The notes under the pieces: model-generated | Seen by the model: only the letters and a program-made list of their open reading frames with translations | What the model was told of the DNA's origin: nothing | Database searches by the model: none | Position numbers and translations under genes: made by a program | In this document: positions 44,460 through 55,298 of the stretch, one piece after another | How positions within the stretch are numbered: the stretch's first letter is position 1 | Layout of the letters: each line of letters opens with the position of its first letter | NCBI GenBank assembly: GCA_020310875.1 | Contig: CM035406.1 | Coordinates: forward strand, 227,144,942 to 227,208,941 | DNA: 64,000 bases | Direction of reading: 5' to 3' | Source of the DNA: Ceratopteris richardii | Lineage: Eukaryota > Streptophyta > Polypodiopsida > Polypodiales > Pteridaceae

Positions 44460-46073
44460 CTATATATCATGATCCCCATTCTCTATGGCTTCCCAAATCT
44501 CGGAATATGCAAAATCAAGCCTACATTTTCCTCTAATGGACTCAAGTAGCTCACTAGTGATCTGAGTAGCACTCAGTCCATTGAGCATAGGCATGCGGCT
44601 ACGTGAATCAGCCACTACATTAAACTGTCCCTTCCTATACCTAAGCTCATAATCAAACTCTTGAAGGGTCTCTGCCCATCGGGCCTTACGACCTATAAGG
44701 TCTGTTTGATTAGAGAGCCACTTAATGCTCTCTTGATCAAACACTATCGTGACTTTGGCATCATATAAATAATGACGCCACTTCTTCAAAGCATGGACTA
44801 TTGTATACAACTCCTCATAGACGGAGTAATTCTTATGAGCCGGTTCTGTTTTCTTACTCTCAAAAGCTATTGGCAGACCATCCTGAACTAGAACCGCTGC
44901 TATGGCAAAGTAACTCGCATCAGTCTCAACCACAAATGGTTTGTTGGGATCTGCTATATGTAAAAGTGGAGCTGTAGCAATTGCTACTTTCAACTTCTCC
45001 ATACTTTGCTTCTGTCCGTCTCCCCAATGAAAGGCTTTCCCTTTCCCTTTAAGTTGTTCCGTCATCGGGACAGCAATCTTGGCATAGTTCTTAATGAATC
45101 TTCGATAGAAACCTGATAAAGCTAGGAAGATCTGAAGCTCTTCTAGGTTTCTTGGATGTGGCCATTCCATAATAGCCCTTACTTTTTCAGGATCCATCTG
45201 GATCCCATCCTGGGAGACTATATGCCCAAGGTATCTAACCTCTATCTTGAAAAATTCACAGTTTGATTCCTTAGCAAAGAGTGAATTTTCCCTTAGCACT
45301 TGAAATACCTTCCTCAAGTGTTCCAAGTGCTCCTCTTCTGATGCACTATAGATCAGAATGTCATCTAGGAAGTCTATTACAAAGTGTCCTAGATAAGGCC
45401 GTAAAACACTATTCATGAGTTTCATGAAAGTGGAAGGAGCATTGGTGAGAGCAAAAGGCATCACTAAAAACTCATAGTGCCCATATCTAGTCCTAAATGC
45501 AGTCTTAGGGACATCCTCTGCCCTAATCCTGATCTCATGATATCCTGATCTAAGGTCAAGCTTGGTAAAATACCTAGCTTGATGTATCTGATCAAATAGG
45601 TCTTCCAATCTAGGCATTGGAAACCTATTTTTGATAGTTACCTTATTAAGTGCTCTATAGTCTATACATAATCTCATAGAGCCATCTTTCTTTTTAACTA
45701 GGAGCATTGGTGATGCCCAAGGTGAGTTACTAGGTTTAATGAAGCCCTTATCTAAATAATCCTGCAATTGCTTCTCAACCTCTTCATGCTGAGAAACACT
45801 AAGCCCATAAGGTGGCCTGCAAATAGGGTTAATGTTAGTAACAACCTCTATGGCATGGGCAATGCCCCCTCTCTCAGGTGGTAACCCTCTAGGTAAGTCA
45901 GTAAGAAAAACATCCCTATACTCAAACATAAGATCCTTAAAACTTTTAACCACACACTCTTGCAAAAAAGAATAGTAGAAGGTCCTGTCCATATTTACAT
46001 TCCTAGCATGAAAATATACATCAGATGAGCTGTCTGTACAATGCTCCATATCAAGGCTATACAATAAAAACAT
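44460..46073 (-). pseudogene. G1 reverse transcriptase and RNase H
   Basis: A 537-codon open frame. RT motifs: [52 protein letters not shown] (Ala replaces the usual Gly) and the catalytic FLDDILIYS. The tether and RNase H follow, with ETDAS as the first RNase H acidic site (family D-A-S) and [20 protein letters not shown]. This is the best preserved coding block in the window. The upstream join to protease is out of frame (stop at 46111-46109), so the polyprotein is broken. Confidence 0.9.
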
Positions 46074-46111
46074 GTCCTATACATGCTCAGAATAACAAAG
46101 ACTATACAACT

Positions 46112-46603
46112 CTAGTGATGAAATGAGAGGTGCACTAGGTACATCTCTCTCTCCCTGAATACAAGCTTTACTTCCATTCTTTTCAAATTCAAGTGTGTTG
46201 TTTTGATAGCTTCGTTTAAGTGTGTCTCCCAACCCAATAGCCACTCTCTTCCTAAGACTAGGTCTGTCCTCTCCATATTTATAATTTGGAAGTCCATATA
46301 ATCTGTATAGTTTTGCATCTTGACTTCCAAATTGGATACCATAGTATCCCATATCCTCTTATCTTGCCCTTGCATCATAGATACAATGTATTTATGTGCA
46401 CTAGGGTGCTGGGGAATCTTTAATTTCTTGACCAAAGCATAGTTTATAAAATTATGAGTGGCAGAGTCATCTATCATGACCCGCACCCTGGTCCCGTATA
46501 CACTACCATGTAGCTTAACTAAGTCATGTGATCCAAACTGCGGTGACCACAATGACCGAGTCAAACAACAGGTGTGCTCTATATCCTCGTGCATTACCTC
46601 CAC
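46112..46603 (-). pseudogene. G1 aspartic protease region
   Basis: The pattern MIDDSATHNFINYALVKKL corresponds to the retropepsin motif (family IDSGATHNFI) with an altered D-S-G core, followed by LGREWLLGWETHL-like sequence (LVLGREWLLG). It ends at a stop at 46111-46109 before the RT frame. Confidence 0.75.
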
Positions 46604-46670
46604 TCCCTTGCAGCTAGAGATGCCATGAATAGGAAGGATCTAGAGATTCCATGAATAGGAAGGATCTGCA

Positions 46671-47849
46671 CTAGGTGGACCGCCTTTTTTCCCTTTTCAG
46701 GGGCCGTACTAGACTCTGGTCCCTTCTTTTTTTCTTCCCCCTTCTTGAGTGGACAGTTCCACTGTGAATGCTAGGAGACAGGCACCTAAAACACAGTTTC
46801 TCTCTTTTGGCCCTCTCAAAATGATTTGTGGATAACCTAGGCCCTTGTGGTCTTTGTTTTTTCATTAAACTTTGTTTTTCCCGAAAGGCAATTTCTTCTT
46901 GAATTTAGTCGTACTAAGAGGCTTGAGAGGCTGATCCGTATCCATATGAGTATACTAAGGACGGTTATGGTCCTCATAGATCTGTGCATACTTGATCGCC
47001 TCCTCAAACGTCTTAGGCGCATTCCTTCTGACTTTCCTCTTTATGGCTTTATCTAAGCCCCTAACAAACCCTCTAGATTTCTGGAAATCATCTAAGCCTT
47101 TAAGTTTCAAAATGATCTCTCTATAGTGGGATAGGTAAACTAAAAGAGGCCTATCTCTCTGTGTAATCCTATCCCACTCATCCCAATTCCTCTCCTCCTC
47201 ATTCTTAGGAAGAAACTCTTTTAGAAAAAGAGTCTCAAACTGAGTCCAATCAGTAGGGATAGAGTTCGCCTCCTTAAGACTCATCCACCACTTATAAGCA
47301 CGCGGGCCGAGGGAGAGACTCGCCTCTAGCACACGGTACTCTGGTGGGGTGCCCTTCAATTGATGCAAATCATGCCACTTTTGTAATAAAGTGTAGATTG
47401 CATCCTTGTTCCTGTCTCGGTCATCCCCCGTAAAGGTAGGTGGCTTCAAGTCTTTCAGGAGGGGAGCTTCCCTAGAGCTCTCTCCTTTGTGCTTACTATG
47501 AAGGGAGGTATCTTTCCTAGTGAGTTCCAAAGGAATAGAAGGGGTCTCTCTTTCCTTGAGACTTAAGCTTTTGTATGAGAGATGTGATGCTACCAAGATC
47601 TCTCTCCAATTTAAGGGTTTATTCTTTCAAATCTACGAATTGGTCATGAGTGACAAACTCATCTAAAAGTTCCTCATATGTATACTCTTCTTGTTGAGGC
47701 TCTTTCTCTTCTAAGTTCTCTTCTATTTCTTGCCCTAATTTTACTTCTTCCATTCTAGAATCAGGATCCTCTAGTTTCTCTTTAGATGGAGAAGTGGTTT
47801 CAACTACTTGTTTGCCTTTAGATTCCATGTTTTTCTTCCCTTCCCCCAT
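46671..47849 (-). pseudogene. G1 gag
   Basis: The start codon is at 47849-47847 (MGEGKKNMESKGKQ). The first frame is a charged, coiled-coil-like N-terminus and stops at about 47619. The capsid domain follows in another frame (47596-46955) with YKWWMSLKEANSIPTDWTQF and FEEAIKYAQIYE. A frameshifted zinc knuckle is near 46790-46740 (KLCFRCL, then WNCPLKKG in the next frame). At least three lesions are present. Confidence 0.8.
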
Positions 47850-48841
47850 TTACTAACTAGAGTATATGAAAATGAATTTAAGTAAAGCTCAAATATGCAA
47901 GAAGAAGAGAAATATATCACAAGAGCACTTCCCTGTTACAAAGTAAAGCTGCGGAAGCGATATCCAAGTGATCCTTGAAGCTTTAGGTCGCTGATTTTGA
48001 ATCCTTGCTGGCCCAAACAAAAATTGGAAATGTCCAGTTGGTCCTGCGAGGTTTAAACACCAAAACCCATCCAAAACAATGCCAAAAGCACGTGGGAATA
48101 GCCCCAACCGGGCAAACTAAGTAAAAGTGAGCAACTTTTGAGATTTAACAATCCTCGCCAATCCAAGAGGTGTAGCACAGCACCTGTACTTCAAAAATTT
48201 GAGACTATCCCAGGTGAAAAAAGTGAATTTGGACACCGGATGGCGAAAAACTAGGCCCGGGAGTGGTCGCCTAGTTCCTGCTGAAGCGCTGCAGAGAGAT
48301 TTTGGTGGGGCAAATCTCGTCCAAATCCAACATCAATGGTTTTTAAACGAAGCTTAGGAGTGTAGCTTCGAAACGTGACCAAGATTTTTGAAATCCGATA
48401 TCGTATGAGCAAGCTATGGTGCGGAGAAACCGGGTAGGTCAAGAGTAGGAATTGAAAATGCTAATCTTCTTGGAATAGTGACTTTGAGAAGCTCAAAACT
48501 GAGGAACTGAAGTTTTTCAAGAAGATCCCATGACCCATACTTGTCCATAGCCCATTATACATAGGTGCATCATAATAATCGAATTTTAACTTGATTGTAC
48601 CTCTTGTCTTCTCAAATGGTCTTCTCTATGGGCTTCAGAAATCGACGACAAAGAGAGGAGTTATCCCACATAAGGAGTTGCTGCTGAAACCGCATGGGTA
48701 TATAGAGTAGGTAAGAGGGCTCATTCTCTCATCCAAGAGGAGGGATGGAGAAGAGTGCAGCTGGTGGTGATGCTCTCACGAGCGCTCGCTCAGTTCACAC
48801 CCAACGCTGTCCTTCACGCGGTCGTCCGTCCTTCAACGCCG
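47850..48841 (-). other. G1 leader between primer site and gag
   Basis: About 1 kb without a supported ORF, as expected for the untranslated leader with packaging signals. Confidence 0.55.
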
Positions 48842-48867
48842 TCGCGCACCACTGGCTCTGATACCAA
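48842..48867 (-). promoter_or_regulatory. G1 primer binding site (tRNA-iMet type)
   Basis: The minus strand reads TGGTATCAGAGCCAGTGGTG five bases after the LTR end GGACTCA. This is a long match to the initiator tRNA-Met site used by many plant chromoviruses. Confidence 0.88.
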
Positions 48868-48871
48868 ATCT

Positions 48872-49168
48872 TGAGTCCACTCTCAATGAAGTCCTTCATT
48901 TTAAAAAGGATGCCTGCACAATTCCCAAGATGAAGAAGTGCCAACGAGTTCTTAGGAGTTCTTTTCACGGAGATCGAAGTCTTGATTTTTTCCGCCCAGC
49001 CGCGTGGGGCTCTATATCTACACTCTCTCTCTTTCATACCCAATATGGGTAATGATAAAAGCTCCTCACATGAGTGCCACTTGGCACTCATGTGAGTATC
49101 ATACTCATTATGAGTAAGGGGAGGGTCTCACCTCTAAGACCTACTCATATATGATACTCCATATAACA
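48872..49168 (-). repeat. G1 5' LTR, 297 bp
   Basis: In element orientation it starts TGTTATATGGAG and ends GAGTGGACTCA, giving TG..CA ends. The inner end is fixed by the primer site and the outer end by the return of G2 LTR homology at about 49175. It contains a perfect 15-bp inverted repeat at 49065-49096. Confidence 0.75.
49065..49096. promoter_or_regulatory. Perfect hairpin in the G1 LTR
   Basis: CTCACATGAGTGCCA, two bases (CT), then TGGCACTCATGTGAG, its exact reverse complement. A second small palindrome (TACTCAT-T-ATGAGTA) lies at 49103-49117. The role is unknown; an RNA stem in the LTR transcript or a protein-binding site is possible. Confidence 0.85.
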
Positions 49169-50115
49169 ATAGCCAACCACTCCTTGCCCACTATCACTCA
49201 CAGTGCCAAGTTAGCTGATCCCTATTCTACCTAAAGAAGTACTAGTGGTAAGCTAAGAGCTCTACACACACACAAAACACACAAAATGGAGTGCAATGCT
49301 TCAGTTGTGCATTCCCTCCTCTAGTGTCTCTCTTAGCTTGTCCTTTCTTTGATGGAGAGTTCTTGTACAGTTTTTTTGGTGTGGTAAGAGTTGGCTGGTA
49401 GCAAAAGGGACAAACTTAGTTTCTTCCCTTTGAAGGCTCATTAACAATTCTGGCACTCTAGAAACTTCCCTCTTGGTCCACTTTTTCCTCCAGTGTCTCC
49501 ATCTTCCAAATTCTGATATGGTTTCCCCCTCCTCCATTTGGCACCCTCCACTCTCCATGAATGGCGTGCAAGTGGCTCAAAATTTAGTCCATATACAAGG
49601 TCCTGGCAAATTTAGTCGTGTAGATTAAATTTAAGTAATTAGAAGTAGACCCTTTTTTTAATAAACGAATTTACAAAAAATGGGAAACTTTTGAAATAAG
49701 TTGACTAAATTTGTAAAAAAGGGCAATTTTTGAAATGACTCGACTAAGTTTATAAAAATGGTCAACTTGGAAAAATTGGGAGATAGGCAGCAAAGCTTGG
49801 GAAACTAGGCGACTGAAAAATAGGCAACTCGAAATTGGTCAACTTTAAAAACGGGAAATTAGGCCGTTGAGGAAATTAGACAACTTAGGCAATCGGGAGT
49901 TTGGTCAACTTAAGAAATGAGAAATTAGGCAACTAGGAAATTAGGGAGTTTTCTGCATCCTTTCTCCTTGATGCTCTGGATCCTCTTAGTTTTCTCCATC
50001 TTATTCCTCTTACTTCTTCTTCCGATCTTGCTCGAATTTAAGGTAACTTTTCTTGTCCTATGCCTCTTCTGCATGAAATACATTATTTAAGGGGCATACC
50101 AAAGCACCTCGCTAT
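49169..50115 (-). repeat. G2 3' LTR, proximal piece
   Basis: It is collinear with 57600-58600 of the 5' LTR (CTACCTAAAGAAGTACTAGT, the ACACAC patch, CTTTGATGGAGAG, CCTCCTCCATTTGG(C/T), and CTGGATCCTCTTAGTTTTCT). Divergence is visible throughout, so G2 is an old insertion. It includes the short-motif minisatellite at 49640-49945. Confidence 0.8.
49640..49945. repeat. Minisatellite of (G/T)(G/C)(T/C)CAACTT-type units in G2 3' LTR
   Basis: Short, irregular units such as GGTCAACTT, AGGCAACTAGGAAATT and GGGAAATTAGGC recur every 15-25 bp. GGTCAAC occurs at about 49760, 49837 and 49902. Its complement contains TTGACC, the core of the WRKY-factor W-box. Confidence 0.75.
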
Positions 50116-50444
50116 AGGTTGCCTACCACTTAGACGTTCTCCGTTGTCAGAGAGAAATAAAGTACCTTCTTCTCTTTCTTTTTTCCTCCTCCTTCTTCTT
50201 CTTCTTCTTTTTTTCCCCCCTATTTCTTCTCCTTTTTCTTTTTCTTTTCCTATTTCTTCTTCTTCATCTGTTTTTTTCTCCTTAGCTGCAAGATAATAAT
50301 AATATGGAAAAAAATAATAGATGCTTGCAAGTTGTCAAAACTAAAATGCGACACATGCTTCTTACAAGAGGAAGTAACTGGAACAAACGATTTTCAATAC
50401 AAAAGTAGATAAGAACATCTAATGCTACCCTTTTCCATTACCAA

Positions 50445-50890
50445 CTACGGTGCATTTGGGGCTGCCATAAAGAGATTTTTTGCCTTGTCATGAATGTCCT
50501 TGTAGAACAGAGCTTCCTTCTTGAACTTTTCATTTTCTTCTTCGAGTTCCTTGTTGTTATGCTCTAGTTGCTTGTTACGCTCATCAATTTCTGCAATCTT
50601 TCTTTGAAGCTGAATGACTTGATGGTATGCCACTCCAGTGAATGAAGAGATTTCTTTGTGATACTCATTGATTTCTGTGAGGTACTATGACGTGTTTCTT
50701 GCATGAATGTTAGCTATGTGAATGTTTTCCAATGTTGGAAGTGCATAAGGATATCCAATGGGTGCATAAGTGGAAGAAGAGGGTGCCATTGGAGGCATGC
50801 TAGAATGCATGGGTTGGGTTGGTGTGAAATGAATGTGTGAGCATGATGGTCTTTGGGCAAGCTCGAATGCATCTACTTCGACGTCATGAT
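50445..50890 (-). pseudogene. G2 extra ORF downstream of integrase: Pro/Ser-rich plus coiled coil
   Basis: The upstream part (about 50890-50650) is Ser/Pro-rich (MHSSMPPMAPSSSTYAPIGY), then YHKEISSFTGVAYHQVIQLQ leads into a coiled coil (IAEIDERNKQLEHNNKELEE) that ends YKDIHDKAKNLFMAAPNAP and a stop at about 50445. The location between integrase and the 3' LTR is where Athila elements carry their env-like ORF, but I see no membrane segment or signal peptide here. A related ORF is found at 31850-32590. Function unknown. Confidence 0.5.
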
Positions 50891-51004
50891 TAGTCTTATT
50901 GTCTTAAAACTAAGGTAAGTTCTAAGAGTGCATAAAGGAAAGGACTATGATACTAATTGCTTCTACTTCAATGTATTCAGTTTGTATAGTAGGGATCCAA
51001 TATC

Positions 51005-52053
51005 TTACCGTGATTCTTGGTAAGGTTTGTGATGAGAACGGTTTACCAAAGGGATTTGTTCCCCATTCAAAGTCGAGAGGGGTACCGTTCCTTGAGGAAA
51101 GATCTCTTTTACCTTGTAAGGGCCAGTCCACCCAATGGATAATTTCTTTTCTTTTTTGTTATACAGACTTGGTTGGTGTAGTAGGACGAGAGATCCATCT
51201 TTGATTTCCGTCTTCCACAAGTTTGTATCATGCCATGCTTTCCTATTCATCTGATTTTTCTCGAGAGTCGAATTTGCAATTATCCACCTTTTCTCTAATT
51301 GTTGTAATTTGTTCATATTCATGTTACTTATGACTTGAAAGTTATCAATCCTTGCACCTCATACTCTGCTTGATCCCTTTAGAAATTCTAATGGAGCTAC
51401 TACCTCAAGACCATATACCAATTGGAAGGAAGTGTGTTTTGTAGTTACCTTGAAAGTTGTCCTGTATGTCCATACCACACCTACATAGGTGGTGCTCCAT
51501 GTCAAGGGATGGAGATAAATGTTTTCATACAAGAAAGTAGCTACCGTGTGAAAGTACAATTTTTGTTACCAAAACTTCTTCCCCTTTGGTGGCGTAGTGA
51601 GTGGCCACCAACAAGTACTTCACATTTCATGGCAAAGAGCTTGGATAGATTGGCCCCACAAAATCTACATCCCCATTTTTCAAATGGTCTCCATGATAAA
51701 GAAATTTGCAATGGTTGGTTGTTGAGCTTACTTGGTTTTGAGGCACAACATTTGCAAGTGTAACACATCTTTGCATGTTGTGTTGCATCCCAAAAAAGAT
51801 AAGGCCACCATAATCCTCCATGTAAGACTCGATGCGTTATTATGTGCCCTAGATAATGGCATGTAGGAGTTCCTCCATGGGCTTCTTCTAGTAGTTGTTG
51901 TACTTCATGTGGCAGGACACATCTCCTATACATCCCACCATGTCCAACTCGAAAAAGAGTATTTTGAATAATTGAAAAATTCTTACTTTTGAGCAACAAT
52001 CTTCTCCGTTCCAATGGTATGAGATTAGATGGAGAGGTTCCCGTGGTTAACAA
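51005..52053 (-). pseudogene. G2 integrase
   Basis: The HHCC zinc finger is in 52053-51541 (EEAHGGTPTCHYLGHIITHR with CYTCKCC). The catalytic core is decayed. The C-terminal part is at 51559-51005, with FQLVYGLEVVAPLEF and KDGSLVLLHQPSL..GWTGPYKVKE, the GPY-type domain. Stops and shifts lie near 51540 and 51360. Confidence 0.75.
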
Positions 52054-52178
52054 ATGATGAATGTTCTAGTACCAAGTAGAATAAGTGCTTACTTGGAATA
52101 AAGATTGATCTGGAAGGTTGTCTTCTATGCCCATATCCGGTACAGGTTGTCCTTTAATCCTTGAGAGGTGATCTTCCA

Positions 52179-52508
52179 TCATGTGGTGCTTCCCAAATGT
52201 TGAACTAGTTCGAAGTTGAATTCTTGGAATAAGACTAGCCACCCCACATTCTTTCGTAGATGTTTTGACTTGTTTAGCAAATATTTGATAGCTTCATGAT
52301 CGGTGATGACGGTGAAGTGAATTCCCCATAAATAATGACGAAACTTCTTGAGAGCAAAACCAATAGCAAGTGCCTTTCTTTCAGTAGTATTATTGTTGCG
52401 TTCTTCTTTAGTTAAATATTTGCTAGCATAGTAAATGGGTCCATCAAGTTTATGTTCTTTGCTAAGTTGTGTGAGTATGGCTCCTACCGCTGCAGAACTT
52501 GCATCCAC
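52179..52508 (-). pseudogene. G2 RNase H
   Basis: MDASSAAVGAILTQLSKEHK, YYASKYLTKEERNNNTTERK (family Y.S..L...E.NYT..E.E), FRHYLWGIHFTVITDHEAIK. The catalytic D..E..D positions are retained. It is cut from RT by stops between 52510 and 52700. Confidence 0.8.
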
Positions 52509-52559
52509 ATGTACATGGAAGGTAGAATTCCAATCTTGTACTACTAAAATAGGTGCAGT

Positions 52560-53682
52560 AATGAGTTTGGCTTTTAGAAGAGTAAATGCATTGTCTTCTA
52601 CTTTAGTCCATTGAAAGGGTACTGTTTTGCTAACGAGCCTAGAGAGGGATTTTGTTATCTAAGCATACATTTTTATGAACTTTCGGTGATGGCCATGTCC
52701 TAAGAAATTATGAATTTCTTTGGAATTAATTGGTTTAATCATATGTAATATTGCTATGATCCAGAGCCATACCTTTTGCTGAGACGATATGACCTAGAAG
52801 TGTCCCTTTAGTCACCAAAAGTGACATTTATTTGGATTGAGCTTTAGTCTGGCCTCTCTGTAAGCACTAAACACCTGTTCCAATTGACAAAGATGATCAC
52901 TGAAGCTTTCCATAGGAGTAGAATATCCTATGCCTGAAAAGGCGAAGAAGTCATCCATAAATCTCAAGAATTTTGGCGACAATGATCAGAAGATTGAGTG
53001 GACCACTCGATTGAAAGAAGAAGGAGCATTGCATAATCCAAAAGCCATTTTTGTATATACATACATACCCCAAGGTATTACAAATGTAGTTTCTGCTCAG
53101 TCCTTCCTATGGATGAATGCTTGTTTATACCAGCTAATCCATCCGTGAAACTATATAAGACATGTCAAGCCACATCTTCCAAAACTTGTTCTGAAAATGG
53201 AGTTGGAAACCCATATGGAACCGTAACCTTGTTGAGAGCCTTAAGATCGACACAAACACGAATCTTGTTGGATTTCTTCTTTTGGACTACAACCATTGAT
53301 GATAACCATTCTCAATGCTCCATTGAACAATGATCCTTGCTTCCTCTAGCTTTTCTATTTCCTTTTTTACCACTTCTGTATACTTTGGATTAAGAAGATA
53401 AATCCTTCTTCTTATTGGTTTAGCATCGTTAATCAAAAGAATAAAATGCTCTGCAATATGGATAAGAATTCCTTTTAAGTCATGGTAACTCCATGCAAAC
53501 ACATCTTTGAAATTTTGCATGTAAGCGGTTACATGTTGGTTGAGTTTCCTTACAAGTTGCGATACCATGGTTGATTCTTCATTTTGGTCCTCGAAAATGC
53601 GTGCCAGATAGGTCGGAGATTCATCTACGTTGACCTTTGATTCCTTTTCTGCGTCCATAAAGGTGAAAGCTCTCTTGTCCAC
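52560..53682 (-). pseudogene. G2 reverse transcriptase, frameshifted
   Basis: N-terminal part at 53682-53287: FKDVFAWSYHDLKGI, typical of the Tat/Athila branch. The core is split over frames: RVCVDLKALNKVTVPYGFPT, then MAFGLCNAPSSFNRVVHSIF, and FMDDFFAFS as the catalytic box (family YVDD). At least two frameshifts and several stops. Confidence 0.8.
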
Positions 53683-53979
53683 TGTATGTCAGATGGTACA
53701 GGTAAGTCGTTTGCTACTGTTTCCTCTTTTCCTTTGGGTCAAATCTTTCGAAGCTCCTTTCTTTCCCCTCCTTAAGTTCATGACAGGTTCTCCAAGCCTA
53801 ATATATAGAATAGTGAAAGAATGAGCATTACCTCCATGAGAACCTCTTTGGTCTAAATGTACTTGCTTCTGTACCTGACTTGGTAGGTTAACCCAAATGG
53901 TATCATTCCCCCAATCATGCATGGTTTGGATGTGCCTTAGCCATGGCCTCCCTATGAGTAGAGGAAAACCTTTGTTGAC

Positions 53980-54585
53980 CTACAATAGATTTAGCACCAC
54001 AAAATCTAAAGAGAAGGTCACACCGTCCATCTCAACATGTAATTTTTCTAAAATACCCAGAGGTTTAACCCGGATTTGGTCAGCCAAGGTAATTGTGAAC
54101 TTTGCTTCACCTGAAAGTTGGAGTCCTAGTATTTTGAGGGTAAAATCTGGCAAGAGATTTATGATTGAACCTCCATCTATGATTACTCCATTTATAATTC
54201 TTCCATATATAATGACTGATAGACATGGAATCCTCAAGTCAGTTAGAGAGTTTGTTGATACCTCTGTGAAGTTATCTGTAATTGCATCTTTCATCAGATC
54301 CGTTGGAGTATGCCCGCCACTTATTGTAAGCATTGTTGGAGGAGACAATGTTTCTATGATCCCTATGACTTCACCTCTAAATCTTTGATCCAATCTTAAT
54401 AGATCATACAACGATACCTGCTGAAAAGTGTTCTTTAGTATCTCCCCAATTTCGATGATGGATGGTGTTGGCAAAGGTAGAGGAGGTTCATTAGTTGAAT
54501 GTAGTTCCTTCATTGTCTCTTCAAAAACCTTGTCTATTTCCTGCAAGACTTTAGAATTTTTCATACATGAGTCTTTTTCTTGCAA
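53980..54585 (-). pseudogene. G2 protease region
   Basis: A 201-codon open frame. IINGVIIDGGSIINLLPDF holds the DGGS form of the retropepsin active site used by Tat/Athila elements. It would cut the polyprotein. Linker sequence at 54910-54665 connects it to gag. Confidence 0.8.
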
Positions 54586-55298
54586 GATCCTTGCCTCTGC
54601 TTTCTTTCTCTGAGCTCTAGTCTACACTCCTGGTTCTTGATCCATTTCTTGCAATGAAACCAATTTAGCTTTGTGCGCTGAAAGATGGGTTGGCATTGAG
54701 TTCTTGATTTTCTTCTTCTCTTTGTTGCAAAAGAGGTTTAAACTCTGGAGCATAACTTCGGGTTACCTTTTTTGGACCATAGTTGTGCAGGGGAACAACT
54801 CCATGAAGTTGCCCAGGATCACTTAATGGGGTGGCTTGAATTTGGCTATTCTGGGGAAATGGGTCAACTTCAAAAAGTTGACCATTTTTTGGTAGACGCT
54901 CCTCATCCATAGGATAAACTTCATTAACTAGACCATTTTTTTAAACTTGGGCAGTTTCAAGTGGCCCACTTTCCAAAATTGGTTCAGTTTATAAACGTGA
55001 CCATTTTTAAAAAATTGGTCAACTTTTTTATTCACTTGCCCAATTTTCGAGCTGACTTCATTCACATGACCATTTTTCAAAAATAGGTCAACTATATGAA
55101 CTTGACGATTGTTTAAAATGGGTGAGCTTCATTAGCTTGGCAAAATCGTCCAAATTGCCCAAGAGCATCAGAGTTACTACTCGGGTCATTTTTATGAGAT
55201 AAGCTAACAGAGTCTCGAGAATGTACAGGAGAAGATTGTATAATATTTGAATAGTTCTAAGTATTGCTCTCTTCTCTCTCACTTGAATGGATTGCTTG

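Larger units (their letters stand above)
43866..49168 (-). mobile_element. G1: Ty3/gypsy element, 5' part only, nested in G2 LTR
   Basis: On the minus strand: LTR 49168-48872, tRNA-iMet primer site, gag (47849-46671), protease (46603-46112), RT-RNase H (46073-44460) and integrase (44438-43866). The element stops abruptly inside the integrase core, so the 3' end and second LTR are gone. The gag-PR-RT-RH-INT order and iMet primer site suggest a chromovirus-type gypsy element, but the chromodomain region is in the lost part. Confidence 0.85.
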
